DNA of 64,000 nt, from assembly GCF_051851475.1 (NCBI RefSeq), contig NZ_JBPUSJ010000001.1:186001-250000 (forward strand), read 5' to 3'. Origin of the DNA: Carboxylicivirga taeanensis. GTDB lineage: Bacteria > Bacteroidota > Bacteroidia > Bacteroidales > Marinilabiliaceae. A program made the translations under genes and the position numbers. The notes under the pieces are model-generated. The model searched no databases. It worked only from the letters and a program-made list of their open reading frames with translations, and was not told where the DNA came from. This document shows positions 1-9,335 of the stretch, one piece after another. Every line of letters begins with the position of its first letter. The first letter of the stretch is position 1.

Positions 1-1053
1 ACCAGAAGGCTCGGCCAATGCCTCCACATTGGCTATCAAACTATTATCAGACTGGTATTTCAACTTCATCAAGGCAAATTCATTTAAAGCGCTTGCCAAA
101 TCTTCTGCGTAAGCCCGGCTATCGGGATCAAGCGCACTCAATCGCACTAATTCATTGTATAGCTGTCCGGTTTTAGCCTCAGTATACACCATCACCTCTT
201 CAAGAGTAAAGTTATTAACAATGCTTGTAACAGGCATGTCGTTATTGCCTTTATCAAACACCATATCAAGATGGCTGCTGAAAATGGCATCATCACCATG
301 GTTAAACCCCAGTGTCCAATACCCACTCTCATCCTCTACACCCAATTCACCACTCAAGTTAAAGGGCTGCGGATTAAAGGACATGGCCACTATTTCAAAA
401 AAACCATCATCCGAAAAGCTGGCATTAACATTACTGGCCAATATGAGTTCATCCTTGATTTTAATGTTGAAATGCAACTTTTGGAGCGCCTGTTCCAAAA
501 CCGTTCCATCCTCCAGTGCATCGCCTTTTTGGGGGAAGGAGCCATTGTAAAAAAGCATATCAGAAATGGTCAACACAGCGGTATCACCTTCCAGGTTTTC
601 ACTAGCCGGAAACTTAAATATGACATCTGTCTCATGCTCTTTGAGCTTTTCAAAAGAAGCCGTGGTTCCGTTCCACTGCCACTCTCCACAGCCTTCCTTT
701 TCCAGAACACTGCAATAATAATCTTTATCAAAGGTTAACTTCATCAACTCTTCGAAGTAGCAGTCTTCCGATTCATTTTGATACATGAGCTGCCCAATAT
801 TCACCACTGCTTTTAAGAACTGCACATTGCCGGTTGCCTCATCACTCAGACGCTCACTCATTGCATGGCTCAAAATGGCAAAATCCGTTCTACTGAGTTG
901 ATAAAGCTGATCATCTAACTTTTCAGCATTGGCATCCAATACACTTTTATCGTGTTCAGCACCTCGATTACTGTACGCCTCCATACTCATATCGTCATTG
1001 CAGGCCGCCAGCAAAACAACACCAGCCAATAATATCCACACAAATCCCCTCAT
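1..1053 (-). CDS. Predicted lipoprotein, C-terminus cut by window edge
   Basis: Reading the minus strand from an ATG at 1053 gives 351 codons with no stop up to base 1, so the gene continues past the left edge. The first 18 residues form a lipoprotein signal: a hydrophobic stretch ending in LLAAC with Cys18 as the lipidation site, followed by acidic residues (NDDMS), which suggests attachment to a membrane on the outside of the cytoplasm. The mature part is acidic, has scattered cysteines and shows no domain I recognise. Codon phase is clean along the whole length and Asp/Glu/Leu-rich protein sequence is normal for a real gene. It lies beyond the gltBD terminator and is probably its own transcript. 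Function unknown. Confidence 0.75.
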   Translation of the reverse strand, partial: MRGFVWILLAGVVLLAACNDDMSMEAYSNRGAEHDKSVLDANAEKLDDQLYQLSRTDFAILSHAMSERLSDEATGNVQFLKAVVNIGQLMYQNESEDCYFEELMKLTFDKDYYCSVLEKEGCGEWQWNGTTASFEKLKEHETDVIFKFPASENLEGDTAVLTISDMLFYNGSFPQKGDALEDGTVLEQALQKLHFNIKIKDELILASNVNASFSDDGFFEIVAMSFNPQPFNLSGELGVEDESGYWTLGFNHGDDAIFSSHLDMVFDKGNNDMPVTSIVNNFTLEEVMVYTEAKTGQLYNELVRLSALDPDSRAYAEDLASALNEFALMKLKYQSDNSLIANVEALAEPSG

Positions 1054-1332
1054 ATACAAGTGGTCATTAGATTGTTTGACACCATTTTGAATTCATCAGC
1101 TAAACTGGCTATTGAAGAACCTTCCTCTCAAAACAGGCTTAATCTGATGGATCGCTTTTTAAATATTCTTTCCTGTATATGAGACAACGGAGCGATTAGT
1201 TACACGTATTACAAAAATTATCTAGTCGCGAGAGTGTGCCATCCTGTTGCTTAATGGCTGTATCCTGCGATTAAAAATGATACAGCGGGCAATAAAAGAT
1301 ATAAACTGGTAAGCACCAGTCTGTAAACTCAA

Positions 1333-1360
1333 AAAAGCCGTCCTTTTAAAGACGGCTTTT
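1333..1360. terminator. Rho-independent terminator after gltD
   Basis: A 10-bp perfect stem (AAAAGCCGTC / GACGGCTTTT) with an 8-nt loop lies just downstream of the gltD stop. On the minus strand it is followed by a run of T, so it should end the gltB-gltD transcript. The rest of the 1054-1388 gap is AT-rich and I see nothing else in it apart from whatever promoter drives the lipoprotein gene. Confidence 0.8.
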
Positions 1361-1388
1361 GACTGTAATATACTAAAGGCTGCAAAAT

Positions 1389-2813
1389 TTATTCTGTCGT
1401 AAGAAACTGATGCACACTTTTGGCTGCTTCCCGGCCTTTGGCAATTGCAGTAACCACCAAACTTGCCCCGTTTGCAGCATCACCTGCTGCAAACACACCA
1501 GCTTTACTTGTCTGATAACTGCCATCCACTTTAATGTTTCCACGGGCATCCAACTCGAGGCTAAGCTCGCTTACCACCCCTTCATGAACCGGACTCACAA
1601 ATCCCATGGATAATAACACCAGCTCAGCATCCATTACAAAGGCTGTTTCTGGCTTTTCGCTCATCTGCCACTGCCCGTTTTCACCTTTGCTCCAGTCGAC
1701 TTCCACAAGCTCTACCTGCTTCAACTTCCCATTTTCACCGATAAAACGTTTGGTATTGAGACTCCACCTACGCTCACAGCCTTCACTATGCGAAGTTGAT
1801 GTTTTCAATACATTAGGCCAGTAAGGCCATGGATTACCTGCGCCTCTTTTTTCCGGCGGCTTAGGCAAAATCTCTATCTGCGTCACTGATTTGGCCTTTT
1901 GACGGTTAGATGTTCCAACACAATCACTTCCTGTATCACCGCCTCCAATAACCAGTACATTTTTCCCTGTGGCCAACAGACGATCATCATTGGAGACTAC
2001 TTCACCCCGATTCACCTTGTTTTGTTGCGTTAGAAAGTCCATTGCAAAATGCACACCATCTAAATCGCGCCCTTCCACGGGCAAATTACGAGGTTTCATG
2101 GCTCCAATTGTCAGCACCACTGCATCAAATTCATTCATTAAGGCTTCTCCTTTCAGATCAGCACCCACAGCCACATTGGTTTTAAAAACAATTCCCTCCT
2201 GCTCAAAAATAGCAATGCGGCGATCAATCACTTTTTTATTTAGCTTAAAATCTGGAATACCATAGCGCAACAACCCGCCAACGGCATCATCTTTTTCAAA
2301 AACAGTCACAGTATGTCCGGCCTGATTGAGCAAATCAGCAACCGACAAGCCTGCCGGCCCAGAACCAACAACTGCCACTTTCTTACCGGTCCGCTGCGCT
2401 GGCACACGCGGTTCGATATAGCCTTCTGAAAAAGCCCGTTCTACTATGGAACATTCATTTTCACGGATAGTGACGGCCTCATCATGGATGGCCAATACAC
2501 AGGATTTCTCGCAGGGATTCGGGCATATACGTCCGGTAAATTCAGGAAAACTATTAGTTGAATGTAGGATATCACTCGCCAACTTCCATTCGCCCTTATA
2601 CACCGCATCCTGCCATTCAGGAATTTTACTGCCTACGGGACATGCCCAATGACAAAACGGAATGCCGCAGTCCATACAGCGGGATGCCTGCAGGGTGCGA
2701 TCAGCCAGGTTCAGCGTTTGCTCAACCTCCCCATAATCGTCTACTCGTTCGGCTACCGGGCGATAACCACCTTCCTTACGCCCATATTTTATAAAACCTT
2801 TGGGATCTGCCAT
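1389..2813 (-). CDS. gltD: Glutamate synthase (NADPH) small subunit
   Basis: Beta subunit of cytoplasmic GOGAT: it takes electrons from NAD(P)H through FAD and [4Fe-4S] clusters to the large subunit, which makes glutamate from glutamine and 2-oxoglutarate. The N-terminus carries the cluster cysteines (RCMDCGIPFC, then RICPNPCEKSC). A first dinucleotide site GSGPAGLSVADLL near residue 150 binds FAD, and GGGDTGSDC near residue 293 binds NADPH. I start at the ATG at 2813 (MADPKGF), giving 474 aa, the family length; an in-frame ATG 48 bases upstream would add residues that do not look like the family. It follows gltB by 138 bases in the same direction and ends at a strong terminator. Confidence 0.95.
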   Translation of the reverse strand: MADPKGFIKYGRKEGGYRPVAERVDDYGEVEQTLNLADRTLQASRCMDCGIPFCHWACPVGSKIPEWQDAVYKGEWKLASDILHSTNSFPEFTGRICPNPCEKSCVLAIHDEAVTIRENECSIVERAFSEGYIEPRVPAQRTGKKVAVVGSGPAGLSVADLLNQAGHTVTVFEKDDAVGGLLRYGIPDFKLNKKVIDRRIAIFEQEGIVFKTNVAVGADLKGEALMNEFDAVVLTIGAMKPRNLPVEGRDLDGVHFAMDFLTQQNKVNRGEVVSNDDRLLATGKNVLVIGGGDTGSDCVGTSNRQKAKSVTQIEILPKPPEKRGAGNPWPYWPNVLKTSTSHSEGCERRWSLNTKRFIGENGKLKQVELVEVDWSKGENGQWQMSEKPETAFVMDAELVLLSMGFVSPVHEGVVSELSLELDARGNIKVDGSYQTSKAGVFAAGDAANGASLVVTAIAKGREAAKSVHQFLTTE

Positions 2814-2951
2814 AATCATTAATTTTAAAGAAATCGGGGCGGCTCCTTTGAGCCTTATCACTCATTCTCTTTCATACCCCGATGCTCTTTTATTATATAG
2901 CTTTAGCTACTTAATCTCTTTAATTAAACACATTCGCACAAAACAACTTGC

Positions 2952-5900
2952 TTATTCTCTGATGTATGGTGCATCTTCGGTTTCGCGCAGCTTACGCTCC
3001 AGTTCTTTTATTTTTTCCTCCTGCAGCACCTTCTTGTACTCAAAAGGAATGACTTTAACGAACTTAGGCAAATAGGATGTCCAGTTAACCAGAATTTCCT
3101 GGGCCTTGTCACTATTGGTATGGAGCAGGTGCTTATTCAGCATAAACTGTAATTCCTGAACATCGGCCGCATCTTCTACCGGACTTAAATCAACAAGCCC
3201 CTTATTGCAGTAGTAATCAAGATGCCCCGTTTCGTCAAGCACGTAGGCTATTCCTCCACTCATACCAGCTGCAAAATTGCGCCCTGTAGGCCCCAGGACC
3301 ACCACACGTCCACCAGTCATGTATTCGCAACAGTGGTCGCCTACCCCTTCAACAACAGCATGTGCCCCGGAGTTACGAACTGCAAAGCGCTCGCCTGCCA
3401 CTCCACGCACGTAAACATGTCCGCTGGTAGCGCCATACAGCACTGTGTTACCAATTATGATATTATCTTCTGGCTTAAAACTACTTCCCTGCGGCGGCAC
3501 AACAATAATTTTACCTCCCGACAGTCCCTTGCCCAGGTAATCATTGGCATCTCCTTCCAGTCGGAAACTGACTCCATTAACCAGAAATGCCCCAAAGCTT
3601 TGTCCGGCCGAACCAAAAAAAGTACAATTGATGGTATTTTTGGGCAAGCCCTGCTCCCCATACCTTTTGGACACTTCACCAGAGAGCATGGCTCCAACGG
3701 TTCGATCGGTATTGACGATGTCGCTGGCCATCCATACTTTTTGCTGATTGATGATAGCCGGCTGCGCTTGTTTGATTAATGAGCGGTCCAGCACCTCATC
3801 GAGCTTATGATCTTGTTCTGTGGTGTGGCGAATCGGATACTTCTTGCCCTCTTCAGGGAAATACAATAGACGACTTAAATCCACCCCTTTTGTTTTCCAG
3901 TTACCAACAGAAGCATCCTGCTCGAGCAAATCAGTGCGACCAATCACCTCTTCAAGAGACCTGTATCCCAACTGCGCCAGATATTCTCTTACCTCCTCGG
4001 CAATAAAGCTGAAGAAGTTGACTACATATTTATATTTACCAATAAACCGTTTGCGTAATTCCTCGTCTTGGGTGGCGATACCTGCCGGACAGGTATTCAG
4101 ATGACATTTACGCATCATCACACAACCTAAAGTTACCAGGGCCGAAGTGGCAAAACCGTACTCTTCGGCTCCCAACAAGGCCATCTTAATCACATCCAAA
4201 CCAGTTTTCAATTGTCCATCCGTTTGCAGCTTCACCCGGCCACGTAGGTTATTCATCACCAGTGTTTGTTGAGCTTCGGACAAACCTATCTCTACCGGTA
4301 ACCCGGCATGCTTAATAGAGCTGGTTGGACTGGCACCCGTTCCGCCTTCAGTACCACTTATCACAATGAGGTCGGCATGCGCTTTAGCCACACCCGCAGC
4401 TACCGTTCCCACACCGTTGACAGACACCAGCTTCACACTAATGCGTGCTGAAGGATTGGTGCTTTTGAGGTCGTATATCAACTGGGCCAAATCCTCGATG
4501 GAATAAATATCGTGGTGAGGCGGAGGTGAAATCAATGTAATTCCCGGCGTTGAATTGCGCAGTCGGGCAATTATCTTATCAACCTTAAAGCCAGGCAGCT
4601 GCCCACCTTCGCCAGGCTTGGCTCCCTGCGCCACTTTGATCTGCAGTTCATCTGCGTTGATTAGGTAATTATTAGTTACCCCAAACCGACCACTTGCTAT
4701 TTGCTTGATGGAACTCCTGGCCGGACTCTTGAACCGCTCAGCATCTTCACCACCCTCACCGGTATTACTGCGACCGCCAATCTCATTCATTGCCAGAGCC
4801 ATCGCCTCATGAGCTTCTTTCGAAATAGAACCATATGACATGGCCCCTGTAACAAAGCGCTTCATAATTTCCGATGCCGGCTCAACTTCACTGATATCAA
4901 TCGGGGTTCGCTCCTTTAATTTCATCAGCCCGCGAATAAATAATGGTGTTTTATTATCCGCATCCACCTGACGACTGTATTCTTTATATTTACTATAATC
5001 ACCTTCGGATGTTGCCCACTGCAGCAACCCAACCGTTTCAGGGTTCCATCCATGCTTTTCACCATATTTCCGGTAAGCATAACTTCCTTTTGTATCGAAA
5101 GGATTACTCTGAAAAGTAGGTGCATATGCCTTTTGGTGATCCAGGATGCTCTCCTGTGCTATTTCATTGAGGCTAACCCCTCCAATTTTGGTAGGCGTAC
5201 CGGTGAAATACCTGTTAATAACCTCTTCAGACACTCCAATGGCCTCAAATATTTGCGCTCCATGATAAGAGCGCAAAGTACTGATTCCCATCTTAGACAA
5301 CACCTTCAACAGGCCTTTATCAACTGCTTTTATGTAGTTTTCTCGCGCTGTGGTGTAATCAACATCAATCTTGCCCGCCTTCACCATTTCATTAATGGTG
5401 GCAAAGCATACATAAGGATTAATCACACTGGCCCCGAAACCAAGTAGCAATGCAAAGTGCATCACTTCCCTTGCTTCACCCGTTTCGACCACCAGGCCTA
5501 CCTGCATCCGCTTTTTTGCTTTAATGAGGTGATGATGGGTAGCTGCCACAGCCAATAATGATGGGATGGCAGCATGCTTTTCATCAATATCCTTGTCACT
5601 CAAAATGATGTAATTCATTCCATCATCCACAGCTTTCTCCGCTGCCTGACAAATGTTCTCTAAAGCAGCCTCCAACCCTTTTTCGCCTTCTGCAACAGGA
5701 AAAGTCATGGGAATTTTTACGTGCGTAAACTCTTCACGCATGTAATCCTTTATTTTTCCTAAATCAGTATTGGTCATCAGCGGGCTCTCAAACTTAATTG
5801 AGCGACACTGTGACGGCTCTTCCTTTAACAGATTCTTAGACACCGACCCTATGTAGCTTGTTAAAGCCATCACCAAGCCCTCGCGAATAGGGTCAATAGG

Positions 5901-7469
5901 CGGGTTGGTAACCTGGGCAAATAGCTGCCTGAAATAGGAGAAGAAACGCTGAGGCTTATCGGACAGAACAGCAATTGGCGTGTCATTTCCCATTGAGCCG
6001 ATGGGCTCACCGCCTGTTTGAGCCATTGGCACAATCACCTGCTCAAAATCTTCGCGGTTATAACCAAACGCTTTTAAATAGGTATCGTACTTTTCTCCCA
6101 GACCCGATGGCACGCGCACTTCAACTTCAATATCGCGCATGCGAATGCGGTTCTCTTCCAGCCAGTTCCCATAAGGTCGACGCTTAGCCAGCTGCGACTT
6201 TATCTCTTCATCAGGAATAATTACCCCCAACTGAGTATCTACCAACAACAGCTTACCGGGTTTCAACCTCCCTTTTTCGCGGATTTCGTGGGCTTCAAAA
6301 GTTTGCACCCCTACCTCGGAGCCCATCACAATCATGTCGTCCTTAGTAATCACATAACGTGAGGGACGCAGGCCGTTGCGATCCAAAGTACCACCCACAT
6401 AGCGTCCATCGGAGAACACAATAGAAGCTGGTCCGTCCCACGGCTCCATAATGGTTGAATGGTATTCGTAATAGGCTTTCAGGCTTTTCGGAATAGGGTT
6501 TTTACTGTTCCACGATTCGGGCACCAGCATGCTTAAGGCATGCGGCAAGGAACGACCGGTGAGGAATAAAAACTCCAACACATTATCCAGCGAAGCCGAG
6601 TCACTCATATCAGGAGTAATGACCGGAAACAGTTTCTTTAAATCGTCGCCAAACAAATCAGACTCCAACAAACTTTCACGGGCCTGCATCCATAAGCGAT
6701 TTCCTCTTATCGTATTAATTTCTCCATTATGAGCCATAATACGGAAAGGCTGAGCCAAATCCCAGGTTGGAAAAGTATTGGTACTAAAACGCGAGTGTAC
6801 CAGTGAAATGGCACTCTTTACTCGGCGATCCTTCAAGTCAAGGAAATACAAGCCTAATTGCTCAGGCGTCAACATTCCCTTATAAATAAATATTTTTGAT
6901 GATAAGCTGGGCAAATAGAAAGCTGCTTTTTGCTGAAGCTCTGAGGCTCTAACAGCATTCTCAGCTTGCTTGCGCGCCAGATAAAGACGACGCTCCAAAG
7001 CATCCTGCTCATAGTTACCCTTAACAAACACCTGCCGGATTTTCGGCTCATTCCCTTTGGCTATTTCTCCAATCACCTCACTATCAACAGGAACTTCTCT
7101 ATAACCGATTAGTTCCAACCCTTCCGACTCAAAAAACCGATTCAGAGTTTGTTGGCAGAAAGTCGCCTCTTTTTCATCCTGAGGTAAAAAAACCAATCCG
7201 GTACCATATTTTCCAGCTGAAGGCAGGTTAAATCCAAAAGTCTTAAAATAGTCATGCGGCACTTGCATCAAAATACCAGCTCCATCCCCCGACTTATTAT
7301 CTGAACTTTCGGCACCGCGGTGCGTCATGTTTGTCAGCACCTCCAAGCCTCGCATCACTATCTCGTTGGATTGCGTCCCTTTAATATTGGCCACAAATCC
7401 AATTCCACAATTATCATGTTCATTGGCAGGATCGTACAACCCTTGAGGATTTGGAAATCGTTTTGTCAT
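2952..7469 (-). CDS. gltB: Glutamate synthase (NADPH) large subunit
   Basis: Alpha subunit of GOGAT, 1505 aa, full length for the family. It hydrolyses glutamine in an N-terminal class II amidotransferase domain and passes ammonia to 2-oxoglutarate at an FMN site. Cys21 (DNCGIGF) is the expected catalytic nucleophile, so the first 20 residues are probably a propeptide removed during maturation. The 3Fe-4S cluster cysteines are visible in CVMMRKCHLNTC, spaced C-x5-C-x4-C. The C-terminal GXGXG beta-helix domain begins around GSAGQSFGAF. It is the first gene of a gltB-gltD unit, and faces the divergent porin-PII-Amt set, so ammonium uptake and assimilation are side by side. Confidence 0.97.
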   Translation of the reverse strand: MTKRFPNPQGLYDPANEHDNCGIGFVANIKGTQSNEIVMRGLEVLTNMTHRGAESSDNKSGDGAGILMQVPHDYFKTFGFNLPSAGKYGTGLVFLPQDEKEATFCQQTLNRFFESEGLELIGYREVPVDSEVIGEIAKGNEPKIRQVFVKGNYEQDALERRLYLARKQAENAVRASELQQKAAFYLPSLSSKIFIYKGMLTPEQLGLYFLDLKDRRVKSAISLVHSRFSTNTFPTWDLAQPFRIMAHNGEINTIRGNRLWMQARESLLESDLFGDDLKKLFPVITPDMSDSASLDNVLEFLFLTGRSLPHALSMLVPESWNSKNPIPKSLKAYYEYHSTIMEPWDGPASIVFSDGRYVGGTLDRNGLRPSRYVITKDDMIVMGSEVGVQTFEAHEIREKGRLKPGKLLLVDTQLGVIIPDEEIKSQLAKRRPYGNWLEENRIRMRDIEVEVRVPSGLGEKYDTYLKAFGYNREDFEQVIVPMAQTGGEPIGSMGNDTPIAVLSDKPQRFFSYFRQLFAQVTNPPIDPIREGLVMALTSYIGSVSKNLLKEEPSQCRSIKFESPLMTNTDLGKIKDYMREEFTHVKIPMTFPVAEGEKGLEAALENICQAAEKAVDDGMNYIILSDKDIDEKHAAIPSLLAVAATHHHLIKAKKRMQVGLVVETGEAREVMHFALLLGFGASVINPYVCFATINEMVKAGKIDVDYTTARENYIKAVDKGLLKVLSKMGISTLRSYHGAQIFEAIGVSEEVINRYFTGTPTKIGGVSLNEIAQESILDHQKAYAPTFQSNPFDTKGSYAYRKYGEKHGWNPETVGLLQWATSEGDYSKYKEYSRQVDADNKTPLFIRGLMKLKERTPIDISEVEPASEIMKRFVTGAMSYGSISKEAHEAMALAMNEIGGRSNTGEGGEDAERFKSPARSSIKQIASGRFGVTNNYLINADELQIKVAQGAKPGEGGQLPGFKVDKIIARLRNSTPGITLISPPPHHDIYSIEDLAQLIYDLKSTNPSARISVKLVSVNGVGTVAAGVAKAHADLIVISGTEGGTGASPTSSIKHAGLPVEIGLSEAQQTLVMNNLRGRVKLQTDGQLKTGLDVIKMALLGAEEYGFATSALVTLGCVMMRKCHLNTCPAGIATQDEELRKRFIGKYKYVVNFFSFIAEEVREYLAQLGYRSLEEVIGRTDLLEQDASVGNWKTKGVDLSRLLYFPEEGKKYPIRHTTEQDHKLDEVLDRSLIKQAQPAIINQQKVWMASDIVNTDRTVGAMLSGEVSKRYGEQGLPKNTINCTFFGSAGQSFGAFLVNGVSFRLEGDANDYLGKGLSGGKIIVVPPQGSSFKPEDNIIIGNTVLYGATSGHVYVRGVAGERFAVRNSGAHAVVEGVGDHCCEYMTGGRVVVLGPTGRNFAAGMSGGIAYVLDETGHLDYYCNKGLVDLSPVEDAADVQELQFMLNKHLLHTNSDKAQEILVNWTSYLPKFVKVIPFEYKKVLQEEKIKELERKLRETEDAPYIRE

Positions 7470-7608
7470 ACTGTAATTCTTTAAGAGAAAAATCTACTAA
7501 TACCCCCTTCGAAAGGAAATCATAATATCGCCGTTGGATTGGATGAATTACAAATAAAGCACCTTTCATTCGGAAAGTATTTGATGCTTTTATATTATAA
7601 TCCGAAAG

Positions 7609-7639
7609 CAAAAATAGCGTTTTCATTTATATATACCAA
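7609..7639 (-). promoter_or_regulatory. Candidate gltB promoter
   Basis: On the minus strand TTG (7637-7639), a 20-base spacer and TATTTTTG (7609-7616) match the Bacteroidota primary sigma pattern TTG-N19ish-TAnnTTTG. The predicted start would give a leader of about 130 bases before gltB. In that leader lie TTCGGA/TCCGAA inverted repeats (7569-7574, 7601-7606) and a CCCCCTTCGAAAGG stretch (7503-7516) that resembles the C-rich half of the sites ahead of the facing amt operon. Confidence 0.5.
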
Positions 7640-7872
7640 CAAATCATGAGGAAAGCTTGCCTTTTTTATGACTTTTGGCATACTTCAGGTTGGCGCCTGT
7701 TCGACATACATCATTACCATACCTGATAATGTCTATTTGGTATTCAAATGGTTAGATAATTCTTCCCCATGACCATAAACAAGCATTTTGAATAGAACGG
7801 CATCACAAAAACACAATCAAGCACTGAATCAACAAGCACGTCACCTTTCAATTCATCACTTTTTACGACCCA

Positions 7873-7969
7873 CCCCCTTTCAAATAGGGGCTATTTCATT
7901 GTTATTTGTATTATTTTGATATTTACCCCCTAGTTAATGGGGGTGTGTATTGTTTTTTATATACTTTTA
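7873..7969 (+). promoter_or_regulatory. Paired CCCC-N-GGGG palindromes and -7 element before the amt operon
   Basis: ACCCCC-N8-GGGGGT (7925-7944) is a perfect 20-bp inverted repeat. A looser CCCC-N9-GGGG (7874-7890) lies 53 bp upstream, about five helical turns. Downstream, TACTTTTA (7962-7969) matches TAnnTTTG at 7 of 8 positions but has no good TTG at the usual distance. If transcription starts near 7975 the palindrome is centred near -40, the position of a class II activator. I infer a regulator site for nitrogen control; the protein is unknown. The remainder of the 7470-8086 gap holds only the gltB promoter and AT-rich sequence. Confidence 0.4.
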
Positions 7970-8086
7970 CACCGTCAACCTATAAAAAAACAGGGTACCC
8001 ACCAGAAAAAACAGTTTTTTTTAAAGCCGACATCCCCCAATCAACAAGATGCCGAAACGAAAAATTAACAATTTAACCATGCAACT

Positions 8087-8806
8087 ATGAAACAGATTTT
8101 ATTGATTTTGGGATTAGTGCTAAGCGTATTACCCACGAACGGTCAAAAGACCAACAAAAGTACCTTCGACATTTCAACAGCCCTCGTTTCTCGCTATGTT
8201 TGGCGAGGCGTTGAATTTGGCAACTCACCTGCAATTCAACCATCACTAACCTATAATAACCGAGGCTTGTCTGTTGGTGCCTGGGGGAATTACAGCTTTA
8301 ATACAAACACCAGAGGAACAGAATTGGACCTGTTTGCGGCATATGAATTTGATTTTGGATTAAAACTTAGCATTACCGACTACTACTTCCCGATAGAAAT
8401 CACTAAAATAACTGGCAAGACCGCTATCGAAACTGGCGCATTCATTGGAGAGATGACAGATGAGCGAACTGGCGACTATTTTGACTACAAAAACAATCAC
8501 TTCTTTGAAGTTGGCTTAAATCAAAGACTCAACAAGCTCTCTTTATCTGCCAACTACTTCTTCTCAGCCAATATGAGTCAGGATTTCTATTGCGAAGCCT
8601 GCTATGACTTAAAGCTGTGCACCCTGTTTATGGGCGGCGGCAACAAGAGCTACACAAACAAAGGGCAATTTGACATAGTCAATATTGGCATCAGTGCAAC
8701 AAAACAAATGCAACTAAGCGAAACCTATTCACTTCCTCTATTTGCAGCCGTTATTCTTAACCCCAATGTTAATCAGTTACATTTTGTGGCCGGAATAAAC
8801 CTGTAG
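8087..8806 (+). CDS. TorF-like outer-membrane beta-barrel protein
   Basis: 239 aa with an N-terminal signal peptide of about 20 residues (cleavage near TNGQ-K). The mature part alternates hydrophobic and polar residues in short strands, starts with STALVSRYVWRGVEFG, a pattern seen in TorF-type putative porins (SxxVSxYxxRGxxxS), and ends in an odd run FVAGINL typical of a barrel end. A small Cys-containing loop (CEACYDLKLC) lies near the middle. It is the first gene of a plus-strand set with PII and AmtB, so I infer that it lets a nitrogen compound cross the outer membrane. The barrel assignment is fairly safe; the substrate is inference. Confidence 0.65.
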   Translation: MKQILLILGLVLSVLPTNGQKTNKSTFDISTALVSRYVWRGVEFGNSPAIQPSLTYNNRGLSVGAWGNYSFNTNTRGTELDLFAAYEFDFGLKLSITDYYFPIEITKITGKTAIETGAFIGEMTDERTGDYFDYKNNHFFEVGLNQRLNKLSLSANYFFSANMSQDFYCEACYDLKLCTLFMGGGNKSYTNKGQFDIVNIGISATKQMQLSETYSLPLFAAVILNPNVNQLHFVAGINL

Positions 8807-8953
8807 ATGCACTATGGCCGCTACTCACAGATGCCATCAGGGAAGCACACAACCTATTTCACAGTTAGAATACCTGCCCGACCACAGAGCCAAAAAGCAA
8901 GCGTGGTTTGCCAAGAAAAACAATACAAAATCACCATTATTAAAACAACACAT

Positions 8954-9298
8954 ATGAAAAAGATTGAAGCAATCATTCGTTTAACACGTTTTGAAGCCGT
9001 GAAAAAAGCACTGAAAGAGCACGACATCACATTCTTTTCGTATTGGGATGTGAGAGGAACAGGTGTTGCACGCGAAGGACATCTATACAGAGGCACTCAG
9101 TACGATACAAGCATTATCGAAAGACGCCTGATTTCAATAATTGTTCGGGATGAGAATAAGAGCAAAACAATAGAAACAATTATCGATGCCGCTAAAACCG
9201 GAGAGATCGGGGACGGCCGAATTTTTGTCTCCGATGTTGAAGAAACCTACCGCATCAGAACTGGTGAATCAGGTCCGGAAACTCTTTACGAGAAGTAA
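8954..9298 (+). CDS. glnB: PII nitrogen regulatory protein (GlnB/GlnK)
   Basis: 114-aa cytoplasmic trimeric signal protein that reads 2-oxoglutarate and ATP/ADP and controls partners such as the ammonium channel. I start at ATG 8954 (MKKIEAIIR), the canonical PII start; an in-frame upstream ATG would add 49 unrelated residues. The T-loop is present and keeps Tyr50 in the RGTQY position, equivalent to the Tyr uridylylated in proteobacteria. The C-terminal PII signature GEIGDGRIFV...RIRTGE is intact. The T-loop residues before it (WDVRGTGVAREGHLYRG) match the variant seen beside Amt proteins. It lies 37 bases before amtB, so it is more likely a GlnK-type partner of that channel than a general GlnB. 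Confidence 0.93.
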   Translation: MKKIEAIIRLTRFEAVKKALKEHDITFFSYWDVRGTGVAREGHLYRGTQYDTSIIERRLISIIVRDENKSKTIETIIDAAKTGEIGDGRIFVSDVEETYRIRTGESGPETLYEK

Positions 9299-9335
9299 TC
9301 AAAAGCAATTTAAGAAACCTTAAAAACTGAAAATT

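Noticed and set aside
155..738. Two plus-strand reading frames in the first kilobase
   Set aside because: They lie inside a long minus-strand frame with a lipoprotein signal and no stop for 351 codons; the plus frames have no recognisable start or domain.
2814..2861. Upstream start for gltD
   Set aside because: The extra 16 residues do not resemble the GltD N-terminus, which normally begins close to MxxPxGF.
7675..7690. TGGCAT-N-CAGGTT as a sigma-54 promoter for the amt operon
   Set aside because: The -12 GC pair is missing (GT) and the site is 400 bases from the first gene.
8807..8953. N-terminal extension of the PII protein
   Set aside because: The 49 added residues are unlike any PII protein and the ATG at 8954 gives the canonical start.
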